64,000 bases of DNA. It comes from Microthyrium microscopicum (lineage: Eukaryota; Ascomycota; Dothideomycetes; Microthyriales; Microthyriaceae). Each line of letters begins with the position of its first letter. Within the stretch, counting starts at the first letter, position 1. This document shows, one piece after another, positions 23,722 through 34,160 of the stretch. Under the pieces are notes generated by a model that did no database searches, was not told the DNA's origin, and worked only from the letters and a program-made list of their open reading frames with translations. The stretch spans positions 758,538 to 822,537 of the forward strand of contig MU004235.1 of the NCBI GenBank assembly GCA_010405405.1, written 5' to 3'. A program made the position numbers and the translations under genes.

Positions 23722-26052
23722 TCAGAACATGGTAGTGGAGCGACGAATGAAGTTGCCCTGATTTGGTCGCGATTGTCGCGATGGACGAGTCGGGCTAGGC
23801 ATGGGAGCTGGATAATCCCAGTGAGGAGGAGCAAGATGCTGAATATTTTGCTGCAATGCTGCAACTGGTGCGGCAGCAGCAGCACCAATGCGCTGGAAAC
23901 CTTGAGTGATATCAACCCCGTTTTCAGAATCATCAGAGGGGAGGTTGAGAGCAAAGGAGATGTCGTCAAACCCATTGTCATCTTTAGTGGTAGCTTCCAA
24001 GAGGGTCTTCTTCAGAAACTTTGGTGTATTGAAAAGAGTTTCTTCCTCCACTGTAGACAAACGCTTGGATGGCGAGAACAAGCGCGGCGGTGAACGAAGT
24101 CCTTTGGTTGGAGACAGTGTAGGGGCTGGTCCCAGCTCAGGAATCGAATTGATCTTGCTGCTTGTGATATTGGCCAGGATATTAGCGGTAGTATTGGCTC
24201 GTTCAAGACGTGGACGTTTGGAGTTGCGTTCTGCTTGGGAGTTGGTACGAGCCCGGAGAGGCGAGCTGCGGGTCGGGGAAGCAAAGCCGTGTTCATCAAA
24301 GGAGAAGAATGTGCCAAAGTCGAGATCAGCCTCCATTGCAGGGGGCGCTGGTTGCATCCAATCCGAAATAGTTTTTGGAGTCGGGGGTGAAATTGGAGCC
24401 CACGAAACGTTGAATGCGTGGTGGCCAGGACTCGGCATGACACCAAGGTTTCTATCTGGCGAACCAAGCAGTCCCTTGAGATTTTTGCGATGCTCGTTGA
24501 GACTAGTGTTTGGAGAGACCGACATGGGGGGTTTGCCAGGCTTCTTAAACAGGCCTGGAGTTAGGGGAGCTTTGTGTGAAACACCATTACGGAATGGTGA
24601 AGATGAGATGCCTCCATTGCTTTGTCGAGGTTTAGAAGGGCTGTCATATGACGAACTACGAATACGAGCAATCTCTTCTTCAGCTCGACCCATTACGCGC
24701 ATTGGATGCTCGTTGTCTGCATCAGAGGTCAAGAATGGTCGGGGATTACGGCTCGCAGATGATTCTATCGATGAGTAGTAGCCGCTATCACCCATGCCAC
24801 CAATGGTTCGCTTTCGCTTGCGATTGGCTCCTGAAAGAGTCTTGGGTATCGCAAACTCTACAGCTGCTGGTGGGGTACCTTCTCGAACAGAAATGGCTGG
24901 AGGTGGTGAGGAATGAATATCTCCTGGGGGAGGCGATGAACGTGGAGCTTTGGCAGGAGGCGGCATTAAACTGGAATCCACAGCGATCCCTTCATGAATA
25001 GCTGGGTCAGAAGCAGGAATCGTGGCATCCGAAGATAATTCATCATCGGGAAATTTGGCCGAATCAACATTTTTTGAATCCACGAGCTGAGATGACATTG
25101 ATTGTGAAGTCGAGGGTCGTTTGTTGTGATTGGGATGAGGCATGCTGGAACCATATGTAGATGCTGGCTTTGGCTTTTCTTTCAAGAAGGTAGCTTCATG
25201 ACCTGGAACCACTCCCCAGTAATTTCCCTTGCCTGGATCGTCTTTTGGTCGAATGATCTTGACAAAAGCCTTGTTCAAGCTCAAGTTGTGACGGATGCTG
25301 TTCTGCCAGCCAGTTTCTGGAGCTCGGTAGAAGCTGTAAGAGTCCTGGATCCATTTGTATATTTGAGCCAGGGTGAGCTTGCGACTTGAAGATCTCATAA
25401 TGGCCGCTGCGATCAATTGCGAGTAGCTTAATGCCGGCTTGTTGCCATCGTCCTCAATGTCAGGCCAATTACCGGGATCAGGAATCGCAACCGGCTCCTC
25501 TGTGGTCTTTTCCTGCGAATGTTGGATCTTCTTTTGCTTTTTATTGGTGCTTTTCTCGCCCAAGGGAGCAGCAATAGCGGAGGAAGCGGATAACTTTCGC
25601 TTCAGAGTTCCTTGGTGCGACTCGTTGCCCACTCTATACACATTCTCCTTATCGAATTGTGTAAACTGAGGGAACGGGTACATGGAGATGTCCTCAAGAG
25701 ACTTTGGCATTACATGATTCGACATGGATTGGGGTAGGAGCTTCTTTTGAGGCGAGTCTGTTACAAATGATGAAGCTTCTGGGGGAGGGATAACTATATT
25801 GCGGAGGGATATCTTAGCATTGGGAAGAATAGAGGACGGCATATGACGCCAGATTTTCTTGGTTGGAGACCTACCACTGGAAGTAGAATATGATCCATGC
25901 TGGTTGTGTGATAGTTCTGATAACGGATTTGGAGGGAATTGATAGTTTATCGGCGAGGTTTCGTACGCAACAGAATGGTCTAGTTGAGTTGACACTGGAA
26001 GCGGATCTTGATAGATATCGAATGACTGCGTCACCCGACGCGTTGGAGACAT
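23722..26052 (-). CDS. forkhead transcription factor, Hcm1/Sep1-like
   Basis: Nuclear winged-helix factor; yeast Hcm1 and fission-yeast Sep1 drive S/G2-M gene expression. Single exon, 776 aa from the ATG at 26052 (MSPTRRVTQSFDIYQDPLP); the open frame upstream of it has no ATG. The forkhead domain is at about residues 205-290: ALSYSQLIAAAIM, KLTLAQIYKWIQDSYSFYR, GWQNSIRHNLSLNKAFVK, GKGNYWGVVPGHEATFLKE. The GWQNSIRHNLSLNKAF recognition helix and the GHEATFL/FLK wing fit the Hcm1/Sep1 branch better than Fkh1/2, and no FHA domain is seen. The C-terminal half is low-complexity with many SP/TP sites (possible CDK sites). Two ACGCGT boxes lie 58-73 nt upstream of the ATG. Confidence 0.88.
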   Translation of the reverse strand: MSPTRRVTQSFDIYQDPLPVSTQLDHSVAYETSPINYQFPPNPLSELSHNQHGSYSTSSGRSPTKKIWRHMPSSILPNAKISLRNIVIPPPEASSFVTDSPQKKLLPQSMSNHVMPKSLEDISMYPFPQFTQFDKENVYRVGNESHQGTLKRKLSASSAIAAPLGEKSTNKKQKKIQHSQEKTTEEPVAIPDPGNWPDIEDDGNKPALSYSQLIAAAIMRSSSRKLTLAQIYKWIQDSYSFYRAPETGWQNSIRHNLSLNKAFVKIIRPKDDPGKGNYWGVVPGHEATFLKEKPKPASTYGSSMPHPNHNKRPSTSQSMSSQLVDSKNVDSAKFPDDELSSDATIPASDPAIHEGIAVDSSLMPPPAKAPRSSPPPGDIHSSPPPAISVREGTPPAAVEFAIPKTLSGANRKRKRTIGGMGDSGYYSSIESSASRNPRPFLTSDADNEHPMRVMGRAEEEIARIRSSSYDSPSKPRQSNGGISSSPFRNGVSHKAPLTPGLFKKPGKPPMSVSPNTSLNEHRKNLKGLLGSPDRNLGVMPSPGHHAFNVSWAPISPPTPKTISDWMQPAPPAMEADLDFGTFFSFDEHGFASPTRSSPLRARTNSQAERNSKRPRLERANTTANILANITSSKINSIPELGPAPTLSPTKGLRSPPRLFSPSKRLSTVEEETLFNTPKFLKKTLLEATTKDDNGFDDISFALNLPSDDSENGVDITQGFQRIGAAAAAPVAALQQNIQHLAPPHWDYPAPMPSPTRPSRQSRPNQGNFIRRSTTMF

Positions 26053-26109
26053 GATGAAGGTTTTTCCAAGGAACCAGCTGGTATAGTCAAAGACTTTTTG
26101 GGCTCGAAT

Positions 26110-26125
26110 ACGCGTCGAAACGCGT
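26110..26125. promoter_or_regulatory. paired MluI cell-cycle boxes (ACGCGT x2)
   Basis: ACGCGT at 26110-26115 and again at 26120-26125, in the context GTCGAAACGCGTCGA. The site lies just upstream of the forkhead start. ACGCGT is the MBF (Mbp1/Swi6) binding core for G1/S genes, and yeast HCM1 is a late-G1 gene. Functional binding is inferred. Confidence 0.5.
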
Positions 26126-28099
26126 CGAGTTGAGGTTGGACGACTCGTCAGACGAGACAAGACCGGTGTTGACGGAGCCGGAGTCAAAGTCGACTGGAGT
26201 GGGCGTAATTGCTGGAAGGTGAGGTGAAGGTAGATTTAGACGGTAATGGAGGATTCCTAGAGCGGAGGTCAGGAATGGCTCTGGGAGGCGGTTGGAGGTG
26301 TGATATAGTGGGATCTTCGGAATTACCTTGAAGGATGGCGCTCTCCTTGCGTCAAGGGCGGTGGACCAAGCGTAGAAATCTGGAACCGGGAGCCCGATGG
26401 CGTGAATCGTAAAGGCGTGAGTTGTAAGTACTGATGCTCTGGAAATAATTGTAGTCAATACTGAGTGGGAGTAGTGGAGGATATGGTGTTGAAATCTAGG
26501 TGGGTGGTGGTAGATAGAGATTGGAGAAAGGTGGGCTGGAGGAGCGAAGCACTTTTGCAAGTGAAGGAAGCGACAATGGAGCTTGGCATCGGGACTGGGT
26601 GACTGGGAGGGGAAGGCACGACAGGCACGAATTCAAGTCAAATCAGGTCCCACTTGCCCAATGCCAACTTCCTTGGTTGTTCTTTCTCTAAAGTGTCTTG
26701 GGTGTACAATATGCAACGTGTATTGCCGGCTCTATCCTTGTTCGTAGCAAGTCCTTTTGCCTTTAGCGCCGTGAAAGCTCCTTCCAAAACACCGTGGCCA
26801 GTCATTAATTCTCAGTCTTCTTTCCATTTTATTTCTCTCAACTGAGCGCTTGACACGTAGCTTCCGTAACTCGTTCCTCAATATCGGGTACCTGGATTGC
26901 CCTGTACTGCAGCTCAGCCTTTTAAACGTTGAATGAAAATTTCTGAAGCCTCTATCCATCACAGCAAAATCGTCTTATCTTTGCGATTCATGCTCGTAAG
27001 GATTCTATGGATATGTAGTACCGTCTCCAAGCTGCACTCTTCATCCGTCTTGCAGATAGCTGTGCATAACCAACGTTTCATCCACTGGCTGATGCTCCGC
27101 CGCCTTTTATCAAGAACTGCAGCCCGACGCGTCAAAACGCGTCGACGAGGTGGAGTAGCGTGACTAGTAAACAAAGCCCCGAGCCTCTCAGCCAATCAAA
27201 CATACCTCGGTCGCGTATCCCTGCAAAATGAGATCCAGATATCTCGCGTTGGACTGCTAGAAACGTCATTAACACGACCGATCGTATGCTTCAGTTCTTC
27301 AATTTGTGCGCTGTGTAGTCTACAAGGCTGCTTTGCCCAACCGTATTACAGTTTCATGCGGGGTTGAAGCCGGCAAGAAATGGTTAAACATGTCATGAAA
27401 TGGTCGGATTCTTCTTGCTATTGGATCGAGATACACTCTCATCGTAGGTGATGTCTACCACTAGGCACGCTGTGAACCCAACTGTTTTCCTAGCGAATGC
27501 GCTGGAACAGGAAGATAGTGTGTTCTGTTACCTGTAGGTTGCGATAATAGGTAATGTAAGTCCATGAAAACACGCCGGTCATATTGTTCCCCAGTTGATA
27601 ACTCTACGGTGTCCGTTTGATATGGAACATTGGCAGCGAAGTTGTCATGACGGTGCATCTCGATTTGATCATTTGATTGTTGCGAGAGTACTCTATTCAG
27701 GGATTCCTAGCACATGCGAACCATATCAGCCGTCCCTTGGTTCTAAGCTCTTCACAACCTCTTGGCCCGAAAGGCTGAGTAGATTGACAGCAAGGACTGT
27801 TTCTGATCCGAACCAAAGAACCTTGACTTTCCGCGTCCCAGTTCCCGTAGAACTATATCGACTCATGGCACCTTGTACCCACTCGCCTCTAAAATGCCTC
27901 CATCGGCCTTCAATATACGATGATCTGCCTTTTTGGCTTCTTGTTCACCACTGATTGGACATCACTAATCTGCTACTCAGCTCTAAGCTTTAAGCAATAT
28001 CTTAGCAAGGCTCACCGCATTCAGATCGAGATGCACATAGCCATGTCATGCATTCTGATTTATTGGCTTCAAACACGCCAACTACTGTCGCATTGTCGC
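26126..28099. other. forkhead upstream region and intergenic sequence
   Basis: About 2 kb without a convincing gene. It contains a second ACGCGT pair at 27127-27142. Open frames near 26650 and 27600 have no domains. The stretch likely includes the long 5' UTR and promoter of the forkhead gene and the BUD31 3' UTR. Confidence 0.4.
27127..27142. promoter_or_regulatory. second paired ACGCGT site
   Basis: ACGCGT at 27127-27132 and 27137-27142 (GACGCGTCAAAACGCGTCGA), the same 10-bp phasing and nearly the same flanks as the pair at 26110. It is about 1.1 kb upstream of the forkhead ATG. Confidence 0.4.
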
Positions 28100-28597
28100 T
28101 CAATCGCTTGATGAACAGCCCCGACATCCACAACTCACACACTGTATCTCATGGTCTTCCTTCATCTGTTCCCGCGGCACACGGCATATGCACGTGCTGT
28201 TGAAGTTGGTTTCTTTCGTTTGTATACAGCGCAGACAGCAGAGTTTCTCGTAACCCTGCTTCTTCCACTTTGCGATCAGGTTTGCGTCTGCGTATCCGTT
28301 TTTAAGGAGCCAATCGTAGAGTTTCTTGGATATCGCTTCTTTCTCATAATATAGATCGTAAATGTATCGTGACCCTGTACATGACATTAGACGTGGACAC
28401 GCAAAGGTGATTCTTGATGACTGACGTTGATGTGTGATTTGGAATATGGGCCATAGCATCTCATGCTTCTTCTTGCCTTCATGCGACGCATTTTCGGCAT
28501 CTTTCATCGCATTTGCGAACTCGAGTAGTGTGTCTTCTATATCGTCGAAGCCATCAGGCGGCGGCTTGCGATTCTTCGCCGAGCGAATTGGCGGCAT
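28100..28597 (-). CDS. BUD31: BUD31/G10 spliceosome protein
   Basis: Zinc-binding component of activated spliceosomes (Prp19/RES-associated). Exons 28426-28597 and 28100-28374; 148 aa, the usual size. Family sequence is plain: KPPPDGFDDIEDTL, HEGKKKHEMLWPIFQI, SRYIYDLYYEKEAISK, KNGYADANLIAKWKKQGYE, then the Cys-rich zinc region LCCLRCIQTKETNF, CICRVP and CVSCGCRGCSS. The 51-nt intron (GTCAGT...TACAG) restores HQRSRYIYDLYY. The gene is divergent from NDUFA6 with 259 bp between starts. Confidence 0.96.
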   Translation of the reverse strand: MPPIRSAKNRKPPPDGFDDIEDTLLEFANAMKDAENASHEGKKKHEMLWPIFQITHQRQSSRITFACPRLMSCTGSRYIYDLYYEKEAISKKLYDWLLKNGYADANLIAKWKKQGYEKLCCLRCIQTKETNFNSTCICRVPREQMKEDHEIQCVSCGCRGCSSSD

Positions 28598-28856
28598 TTC
28601 GTAGAGGGGTATGTCGAAGAAGAGGTCGTCCAGAGAGTAAGGAACAGAAGGTAGGAAACTATGAGGCTTGCATTGATCTGTGAAGGACCTTGGAATTTAT
28701 TGATGTTTTGCCAGAGTTACCAAAAAAAGTTGCCCCGCGAGGTAACCTCACGCGGCTAAATCCAAGCGACTGTCAAACTGCGCGCTGAAATAGGCGCCGA
28801 GCCGCCCTCTTACTTCAACCCCAAAAGCTCAATACCAGGAACTTTAAGCAGGCACA

Positions 28857-29487
28857 ATGGTTCTAAATCCCACGCTATACGCGAAGACGATTCGGTCGTG
28901 TGAGTCTCTGTGTCTTCCTTCGACATAAAAAGCTAATACAAGCTCTAGCCGTGTCCGCGACCGACAGTAAAGACAGAGTACTGCAAGCATATCGACAATG
29001 GCTTCGAGCGGTACGTGAGCTCTGATAGACTCGAGAACACCTCAAACCTCGAACACTCGGACAAAAGCTACCTTGATACTTTGACTCGGAGCTAATGATT
29101 TGTCTTTGCGATATAGGCGCCCGAAATACAGACCATGTACTCCCTCAACATGCCTGTAGCGAGACTTCGAACAAAAATGCGACAGGAATTTGAAAGACAT
29201 CGTTACGTTGCGCAGCTACCAACCGTCGATGTACTCCTCTCAAAATCGGATATGGAATTCCAGGTACATACTGGGCCTCAAGGAGGAAGTGGGTCTACAT
29301 AAGCTAATGCACAGTTTAGGAAACCATGAATTACTGGAAACAAGTGAATCACGTCCTGAAATATTTTGCGGCAGAAGAGAATCCCAATACCAAACTCCCG
29401 CATAACTTCATAGGCGGATTTTTAGAGGTTGGTGCAAACAACTGTTATTGCGAAACTTCACTAACATCTCCGCAGGGACGGAACTGA
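28857..29487 (+). CDS. NADH:ubiquinone oxidoreductase LYR subunit NDUFA6/B14-like
   Basis: Accessory subunit of mitochondrial complex I, a LYR-family protein that binds acyl carrier protein. Five exons: 28857-28899, 28949-29010, 29117-29263, 29320-29427, 29476-29487; 123 aa, all phases close. Sequence: DSKDRVLQAYRQWLRA, PEIQTMYSLNMPVARLRTKM, then FERHRYVAQLPTVDVLL, NYWKQVNHVLKYF and a C-terminal FIGGFLEGRN, all typical of B14. The LYR position reads AYR. The last exon codes only Gly-Arg-Asn. It converges on RPC19 with about 120 bp between stops. Confidence 0.9.
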
Positions 29488-29611
29488 GCATTGACATATA
29501 GCGGTAATTGTTCATAGCAGAAAGTAAATGGCTCAAAGCCTTCGAATTCAAATCATAAACACCAATGTCCTATATGCGCCTTCTACGTTTTTGGGTATAA
29601 TGAATCAGGAA

Positions 29612-30177
29612 TCATGCGGTCATTTGGCTATCCGACTCATTTCGTGCCTCATTAAACTTTTCCACCACTACATCACAAAGATCCGCCAGATCGTCGAGAC
29701 CCTTCTCTAGAACCTCCTGTGCACTAACGTCGTCTGTGATTGCTGTTAGCATTACTGGCTGTTGATCAAGGCCAAAGCGTTAACCATAGGTCTGAATTCG
29801 GATATGCATTTTTGCTTCTGCTGGATGTGGTATGGAGTAGCCGCAGAATTCCACTTGGGGACTGAATATTGGTTAAGATGTATCCTTGAGTCATAGTCAA
29901 ATTCCATACTTCTTCATGATGATATGTCGGAGAGCGTTGCCCAAAGTGTGATCTTCATATCTGAAGAGGAACGAGGCTGCGTTGTCAGTGGCACCTGGAA
30001 GCTGTTTATAGCCTGTTAGATAGAGAACTGCTTACTCAGAGATAATCTAATTACCAGCTCGATTAATTTCTCATCGCCTTTCAGGACTGGTGGCAGTTCG
30101 CTGAACTCTTCGTTGAGACCCTTGGGTTCGTCGTCTTCCTGATCAGCTAGAGAGGGATCTTGACCATCTTCAGCCAT
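29612..30177 (-). CDS. RPC19: RNA polymerase I and III subunit AC19 (RPC19)
   Basis: Alpha-like subunit shared by RNA polymerases I and III, dimerising with AC40. Exons 30055-30177, 29910-30001, 29785-29861, 29612-29742; 140 aa. The acidic N-terminus ([16 protein letters not shown]) leads into [34 protein letters not shown] and [11 protein letters not shown], the core alpha-motif of the family. The C-terminal helix is [21 protein letters not shown]. It shares a 249-bp divergent promoter with HIS3. Confidence 0.95.
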
Positions 30178-30426
30178 TTTGAATCGCCAGGTGCGGGGGG
30201 GTGTTTGTTGCTATATCTTGGAATCTGAGCGAGATATTCGTGGTAGCAAGACTTTGGTTCTGAACAGCAAAGGTGGTGAAGAGGTAGAGTAGAAAAAATG
30301 TATCCAGGATCTAATCTAATCTCCCCGCATCATCATCTTCAAGTGCATCAAAAGTTTTTAAAGGAGTTTCCATCCTGGGATATACAAGCCAATTGTGTCC
30401 CGATTATAACTCCCTTGCCGCTCATC

Positions 30427-31392
30427 ATGCCCGCTCGAACCGCTACAATCAAGCGCGATACTAACGAGACCAAGGTTCACTGCATCGTCAGTATAGATGG
30501 TGGCCCACTAGCTGATGTTCCCGCCGAGTCCAATGGCGAGAGCCGTTCGCATGCGAAGCAGATATCCAAGGCCCAACATATTGACATCGATACGGGCATT
30601 GGCTTCTTGGACCATATGATTCACCAGCTGGCCAAACATGGCGGCTGGAGTCTGTGGCTGCGCTGTTCTGGAGATACTCACAGTATGTCGATCATTTAAT
30701 ATGGATCAGACTTTCTTTCTTGCTATCATCGAACCCTTTACACTTGACCTGCCATAGTATGACCTCGACTATACTAACTTTATTTCAGTTGACGACCATC
30801 ACACGTCCGAGGACACTTTCATCGCCATAGGAACAGCTTTTAAGGAGGCCCTTGGCAGTACCAACGGGCTCAAGCGATTTGGGTACGCTTATGCTCCACT
30901 CGACGAAGCTCTCTCACGCGCCGTTGTGGACTTGTCGAATCGGCCCTTCTGTGTGGTCAATCTGGATATCAAACGAGAGAAGATTGGTGATCTGAGTACG
31001 GAGATGCTGCCACACATGCTTCACAGCTTTGCGATGCATGGAGGCGTGACAATGCACGTAGACTGTATACGTGGCGAGAATGATCACCATCGAGCAGAGA
31101 GTGCGTTTAAAGCATTGGCACAGGCATTGCGAGCTGCAGCAGAAGCAAGACCGGTAAGCTTTCCCCCAACCTTTTCCCTTTTCTCAGAGAGCATGCAACA
31201 TGCTTTAGTATTATTCTACGGTGCGCAACCCACGCCAATGTTGCATATGGGCAGGTGCGCGTGTTTTCGTCTTTTAAGACATCCCATAATCATCGTGTAT
31301 CAAGGCACGAAGAGCGAGCTTTCGGTCACTACGTTCTAACATATTTCCAGGGTATGGAGGGAGAAGTGATGAGCTCTAAGGGTGTGTTATAG
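30427..31392 (+). CDS. HIS3: imidazoleglycerol-phosphate dehydratase (histidine biosynthesis)
   Basis: Sixth step of histidine synthesis, a Mn-dependent dehydratase. Exons 30427-30682, 30789-31153, 31351-31392; 220 aa. Metal-binding motifs: [29 protein letters not shown], and [16 protein letters not shown] with [19 protein letters not shown]. The short last exon gives [13 protein letters not shown], the usual STKGVL-type end. An in-frame ATG at 30298 would add 43 residues, but they are unlike the family, so 30427 is preferred. No TGACTCA (CpcA/Gcn4) site is seen in the 249-bp shared promoter. Confidence 0.96.
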
Positions 31393-32104
31393 AACGGGAT
31401 CTTTGCGAATGTATTGCTGCTATCTGCAGCGAAGAGTCTGGGTTTGGCAGGCTCTGGCACATTGGCTGGCATGGCCTCAGGCGCAGCCTGATTCTGAAGC
31501 CCAGCAGATCAGTAGGAGAAGGACTGAAGAGGCTGGCGTAAGAAAGGGCTCAATCGCCACCGTGTCTGGCAAGGCGCTACTTGTGCTTCCATATGTATCG
31601 CGGGCTGTATTGCTTGAGAGACGCACGCATTCATAAGTAGCTGTGGCGCGGACTGCTCATTGATGATAGTCCCGTAAGCGCATGATCAGGCAGTGATCCA
31701 GTCTAATGGCTGCGAATGTATCATTTGGCTAGCCAGCGGTTGTGATTTTACTCGTCATTGCTATGGTGAATGCATTATATTTCAAAGTTGGGCATGCTAT
31801 ATGTCAAATTATTATCAATGAAGTGTCATTGAAGAAACGCGCGCTAAATTAGGCCAATAGGGGAAATCTCGGCTCGATCCCCTAGGCGGCTTTTGGGCTA
31901 ACGACAGTCCACGACAACATCGTTGCAGGCTAGCCAAACCAAAACCTCCAGGTCACCATCTTCGACAAACGAGCCCACGCTTATCCCAGTTTTCATCTTC
32001 AATCCTGCATTGGCATTTGTGTGTCGTCGCAAACTTCCCATTGGATTCCATATACATCTCGTATTCTCTTGCGGAAACCGCACTCTCCTATCATCAGCGT
32101 CATC
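31393..32104. other. intergenic between HIS3 and SAR1
   Basis: About 710 bp holding the HIS3 3' UTR and the SAR1 promoter. No gene is seen. Confidence 0.45.
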
Positions 32105-33012
32105 ATGTGGATTATCGATTGGTATGTTGCATGGCAAGCTTCTAGTACAAAGTTATGAGCTAACAAGAACGCAGGTGTAAGTTATCCTCGTACAACCAGC
32201 TAGACTCTCGATAATTGCGATTCGTACATGGCCATTACTCACACGCACGACAGTCTGGGACTTGCTCTCATCTCTGGGCCTTGCCAACAAGCACGCGAGT
32301 ACGTTTCCCTACCTACCGCCAGCGCATAAATCACTAAACCATAGTCTTCAGAGCTCCTATTCCTCGGTCTCGATAATGCCGGCAAGACAACGCTCCTCCA
32401 CATGCTCAAGAACGACCGCGTTGCTGTCCTCCAACCTACCCTCCATCCTACCTCCGAAGAGCTGAGCATCGGCAATGTCAAATTCACAACCTTCGACCTT
32501 GGCGGTCACGCTCAAGCACGACGATTATGGCGAGATGTATGCATCACAGCTACCATAGGCTACATACTGTACTAATTGGCGTTGATAGTACTTCCCAGAG
32601 GTTTCAGGCATTGTCTTCCTAGTCGACTCGAAAGACCACGAACGTTTCCCAGAGGCGAAAGCTGAACTCGACGCGCTTGTACGATAATCGAAACTTGCTA
32701 AGTGTCAATTCGTGTACTGACAATGCCATAGCTATCCATGGAAGAGCTCTCCAAGACGCCCATGCTCGTTCTCGGCAACAAAATCGATCGTCAGTTCTGG
32801 CGTTCCTAGTCGTATTATCCACTCACTAACAACGTTCAGATCCTGACGCCATCTCCGAAGATCAGCTTCGCGCAGTCCTTGGTCTTTATCAAACCACCGG
32901 TAAAGGCAAGATCCCGCTCGAAGGCATTCGACCCATTGAAGTTTTCATGTGTTCCGTCGTCATGCGTCAAGGATACGGTGATGGCATCCGCTGGCTCAGC
33001 CAGTACGTCTAA
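32105..33012 (+). CDS. SAR1: SAR1 small GTPase (COPII coat initiation)
   Basis: Arf-family GTPase that recruits Sec23/24 at ER exit sites. Model of 189 aa, exactly the family length: exons 32105-32121, 32175-32176 (2 nt), 32254-32298, 32352-32536, 32589-32678, 32732-32789, 32840-33012. Motifs: amphipathic N-terminus [17 protein letters not shown]-loop GLDNAGKTT, switch [47 protein letters not shown], and C-terminus GIRWLSQYV. The 2-nt exon (GT, between CAG and GTAAGTT) is required: direct joining of 32121 to 32254 gives the wrong frame and loses FWDLL. Intron 1 has a CTAAC branch point 11 nt before its AG. All other phases close. Confidence 0.92.
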
Positions 33013-33149
33013 TACAGCTATTTCAAGGTGTAGCGGTAGATAGGGCATGTAATACTAGCTTGATTTTGTTTGCTGAGAGCTATAATTTAGTCTATTAGCC
33101 AACTATCATAACCAAAATGCGCTATGCCCTGTGAATTCCCTTTCACCCT

Positions 33150-34160
33150 TTATGGGCGCTGGCTCCCAGTGACTCCGGAGTCCGATGCTCCCATCGAATC
33201 TTTCTCTAATACCTGCCATCCCGAAGCGGCGTTCGCCCATAAGTTGCTCATGTGATTAGCTATCGCCCCGAAATAGCTACTGCACAAGAACCAAGAACAT
33301 CCATAAGCAATCGAGACTTCCAACACCAAAACAAAGGGCTGCAGACTTGGAATCGAAGACAAATTCAAAATTGCGCTAAGAACAATCGACCGAAAACCCC
33401 AAGGTAGACCCAAGATGTCGTCCCAAGTCTCGATTTTAGGTTTGGTGACTCCTTTTGGAATTCGTAACGTTTCCGCTTTCGGCAGTCGCGGTTGCGGTTG
33501 CGGTTCTGGTCGTGGTATAGGTCGTGATGTGCGCTTTGGGAGTGCGCGGGTTGTTGAAAGTGGCGACATGATAATGGTTTCCAAAAGCTTCTACTTGAGC
33601 GTCAGCATATTCCATGAAGAGGGGATGACTTACTCATCAAAAGCCAGATGATTGGCAATCTTCTCGTCTTCGAATCAGACGCGTGAAGAATGTCGTTCCT
33701 TCGGTGACAATAAGTGGGAAGCGACAATGAGCAACTCTAAGAAAATGTTAGATTGAAGCCCTCCAGAGTGTGACGTTCACAGTTGACTCATAGGAGCCGT
33801 GAGGGGGCTGGAAAAATGATGGGAGCTGTGAAATGATGGAACCTGTAAGACTGATGGGATGAGTCAGGATGGTAAAATCTGTGAGGACGATGAAGCTGAG
33901 AGGATGATGATCCTGAGAAAGTGTTGCTGCTGACAGAGTTTGGGGACGTACTATAGAGGTTGTTGTTCTATGGTTTGGAAAGGAGGCAAACCGTTGGAGA
34001 TGGCCTTGTAAGATGAAGAATGGATGATCAAGGCGGTAGGGAGATTAAAGTAGCTGGGCAGAGCGGAGACGGAGGTAATTAATAGAAAAGCAGTAGGAAG
34101 TTACTACTGGAAGAAAAAGGCAGGAGAGCGGCACTTACCATTGTTCTCAGCGATGCTTGA
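33150..34160 (-). pseudogene. MGCGP-family paralogue, copy 3 (probably decayed)
   Basis: The last exon (33150-33590) reads IIMSPLSTTRALPKRTSRPI, PRPEPQPQPRLPKAETLRIP, KGVTKPKIETWDDILGL, closely matching copy 1, then a hydrophobic end (SIVLSAILNLSSIPSL, LEVSIAYGCSWFL). Its acceptor (CTGACGCTCAAGTAG) and the upstream exon end (FFTRLIRRRE, ending TTTTGATGA before GTAAGT) match copy 1, but the phase across this junction does not keep the frame. The upstream intron carries degenerate repeats (GCTCCCATCATT, TCACAG, about 33770-33920). The hydrophobic C-terminus suggests that the ancestral protein had a membrane segment there. Whether it is expressed cannot be told. Confidence 0.5.

Noticed and set aside
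23906-24778. 290-codon plus-strand open frame
   Set aside because: It lies entirely antisense to the forkhead gene and shows no family resemblance.
26087-26560. 157-codon minus frame upstream of the forkhead gene
   Set aside because: It overlaps the promoter and 5' end in another frame, has low-complexity His/Pro/Ser content, and no support from splice signals.
28736-28768. near-palindrome CCGCGAGGTAACCTCACGCGG as an operator or terminator
   Set aside because: It lies in the BUD31/NDUFA6 divergent promoter but matches no motif I know; too weak to call a site.
30298-30426. upstream in-frame ATG as the HIS3 start
   Set aside because: The 43 extra residues are unlike HIS3 N-termini and not a clear presequence; the ATG at 30427 gives a family-length protein.
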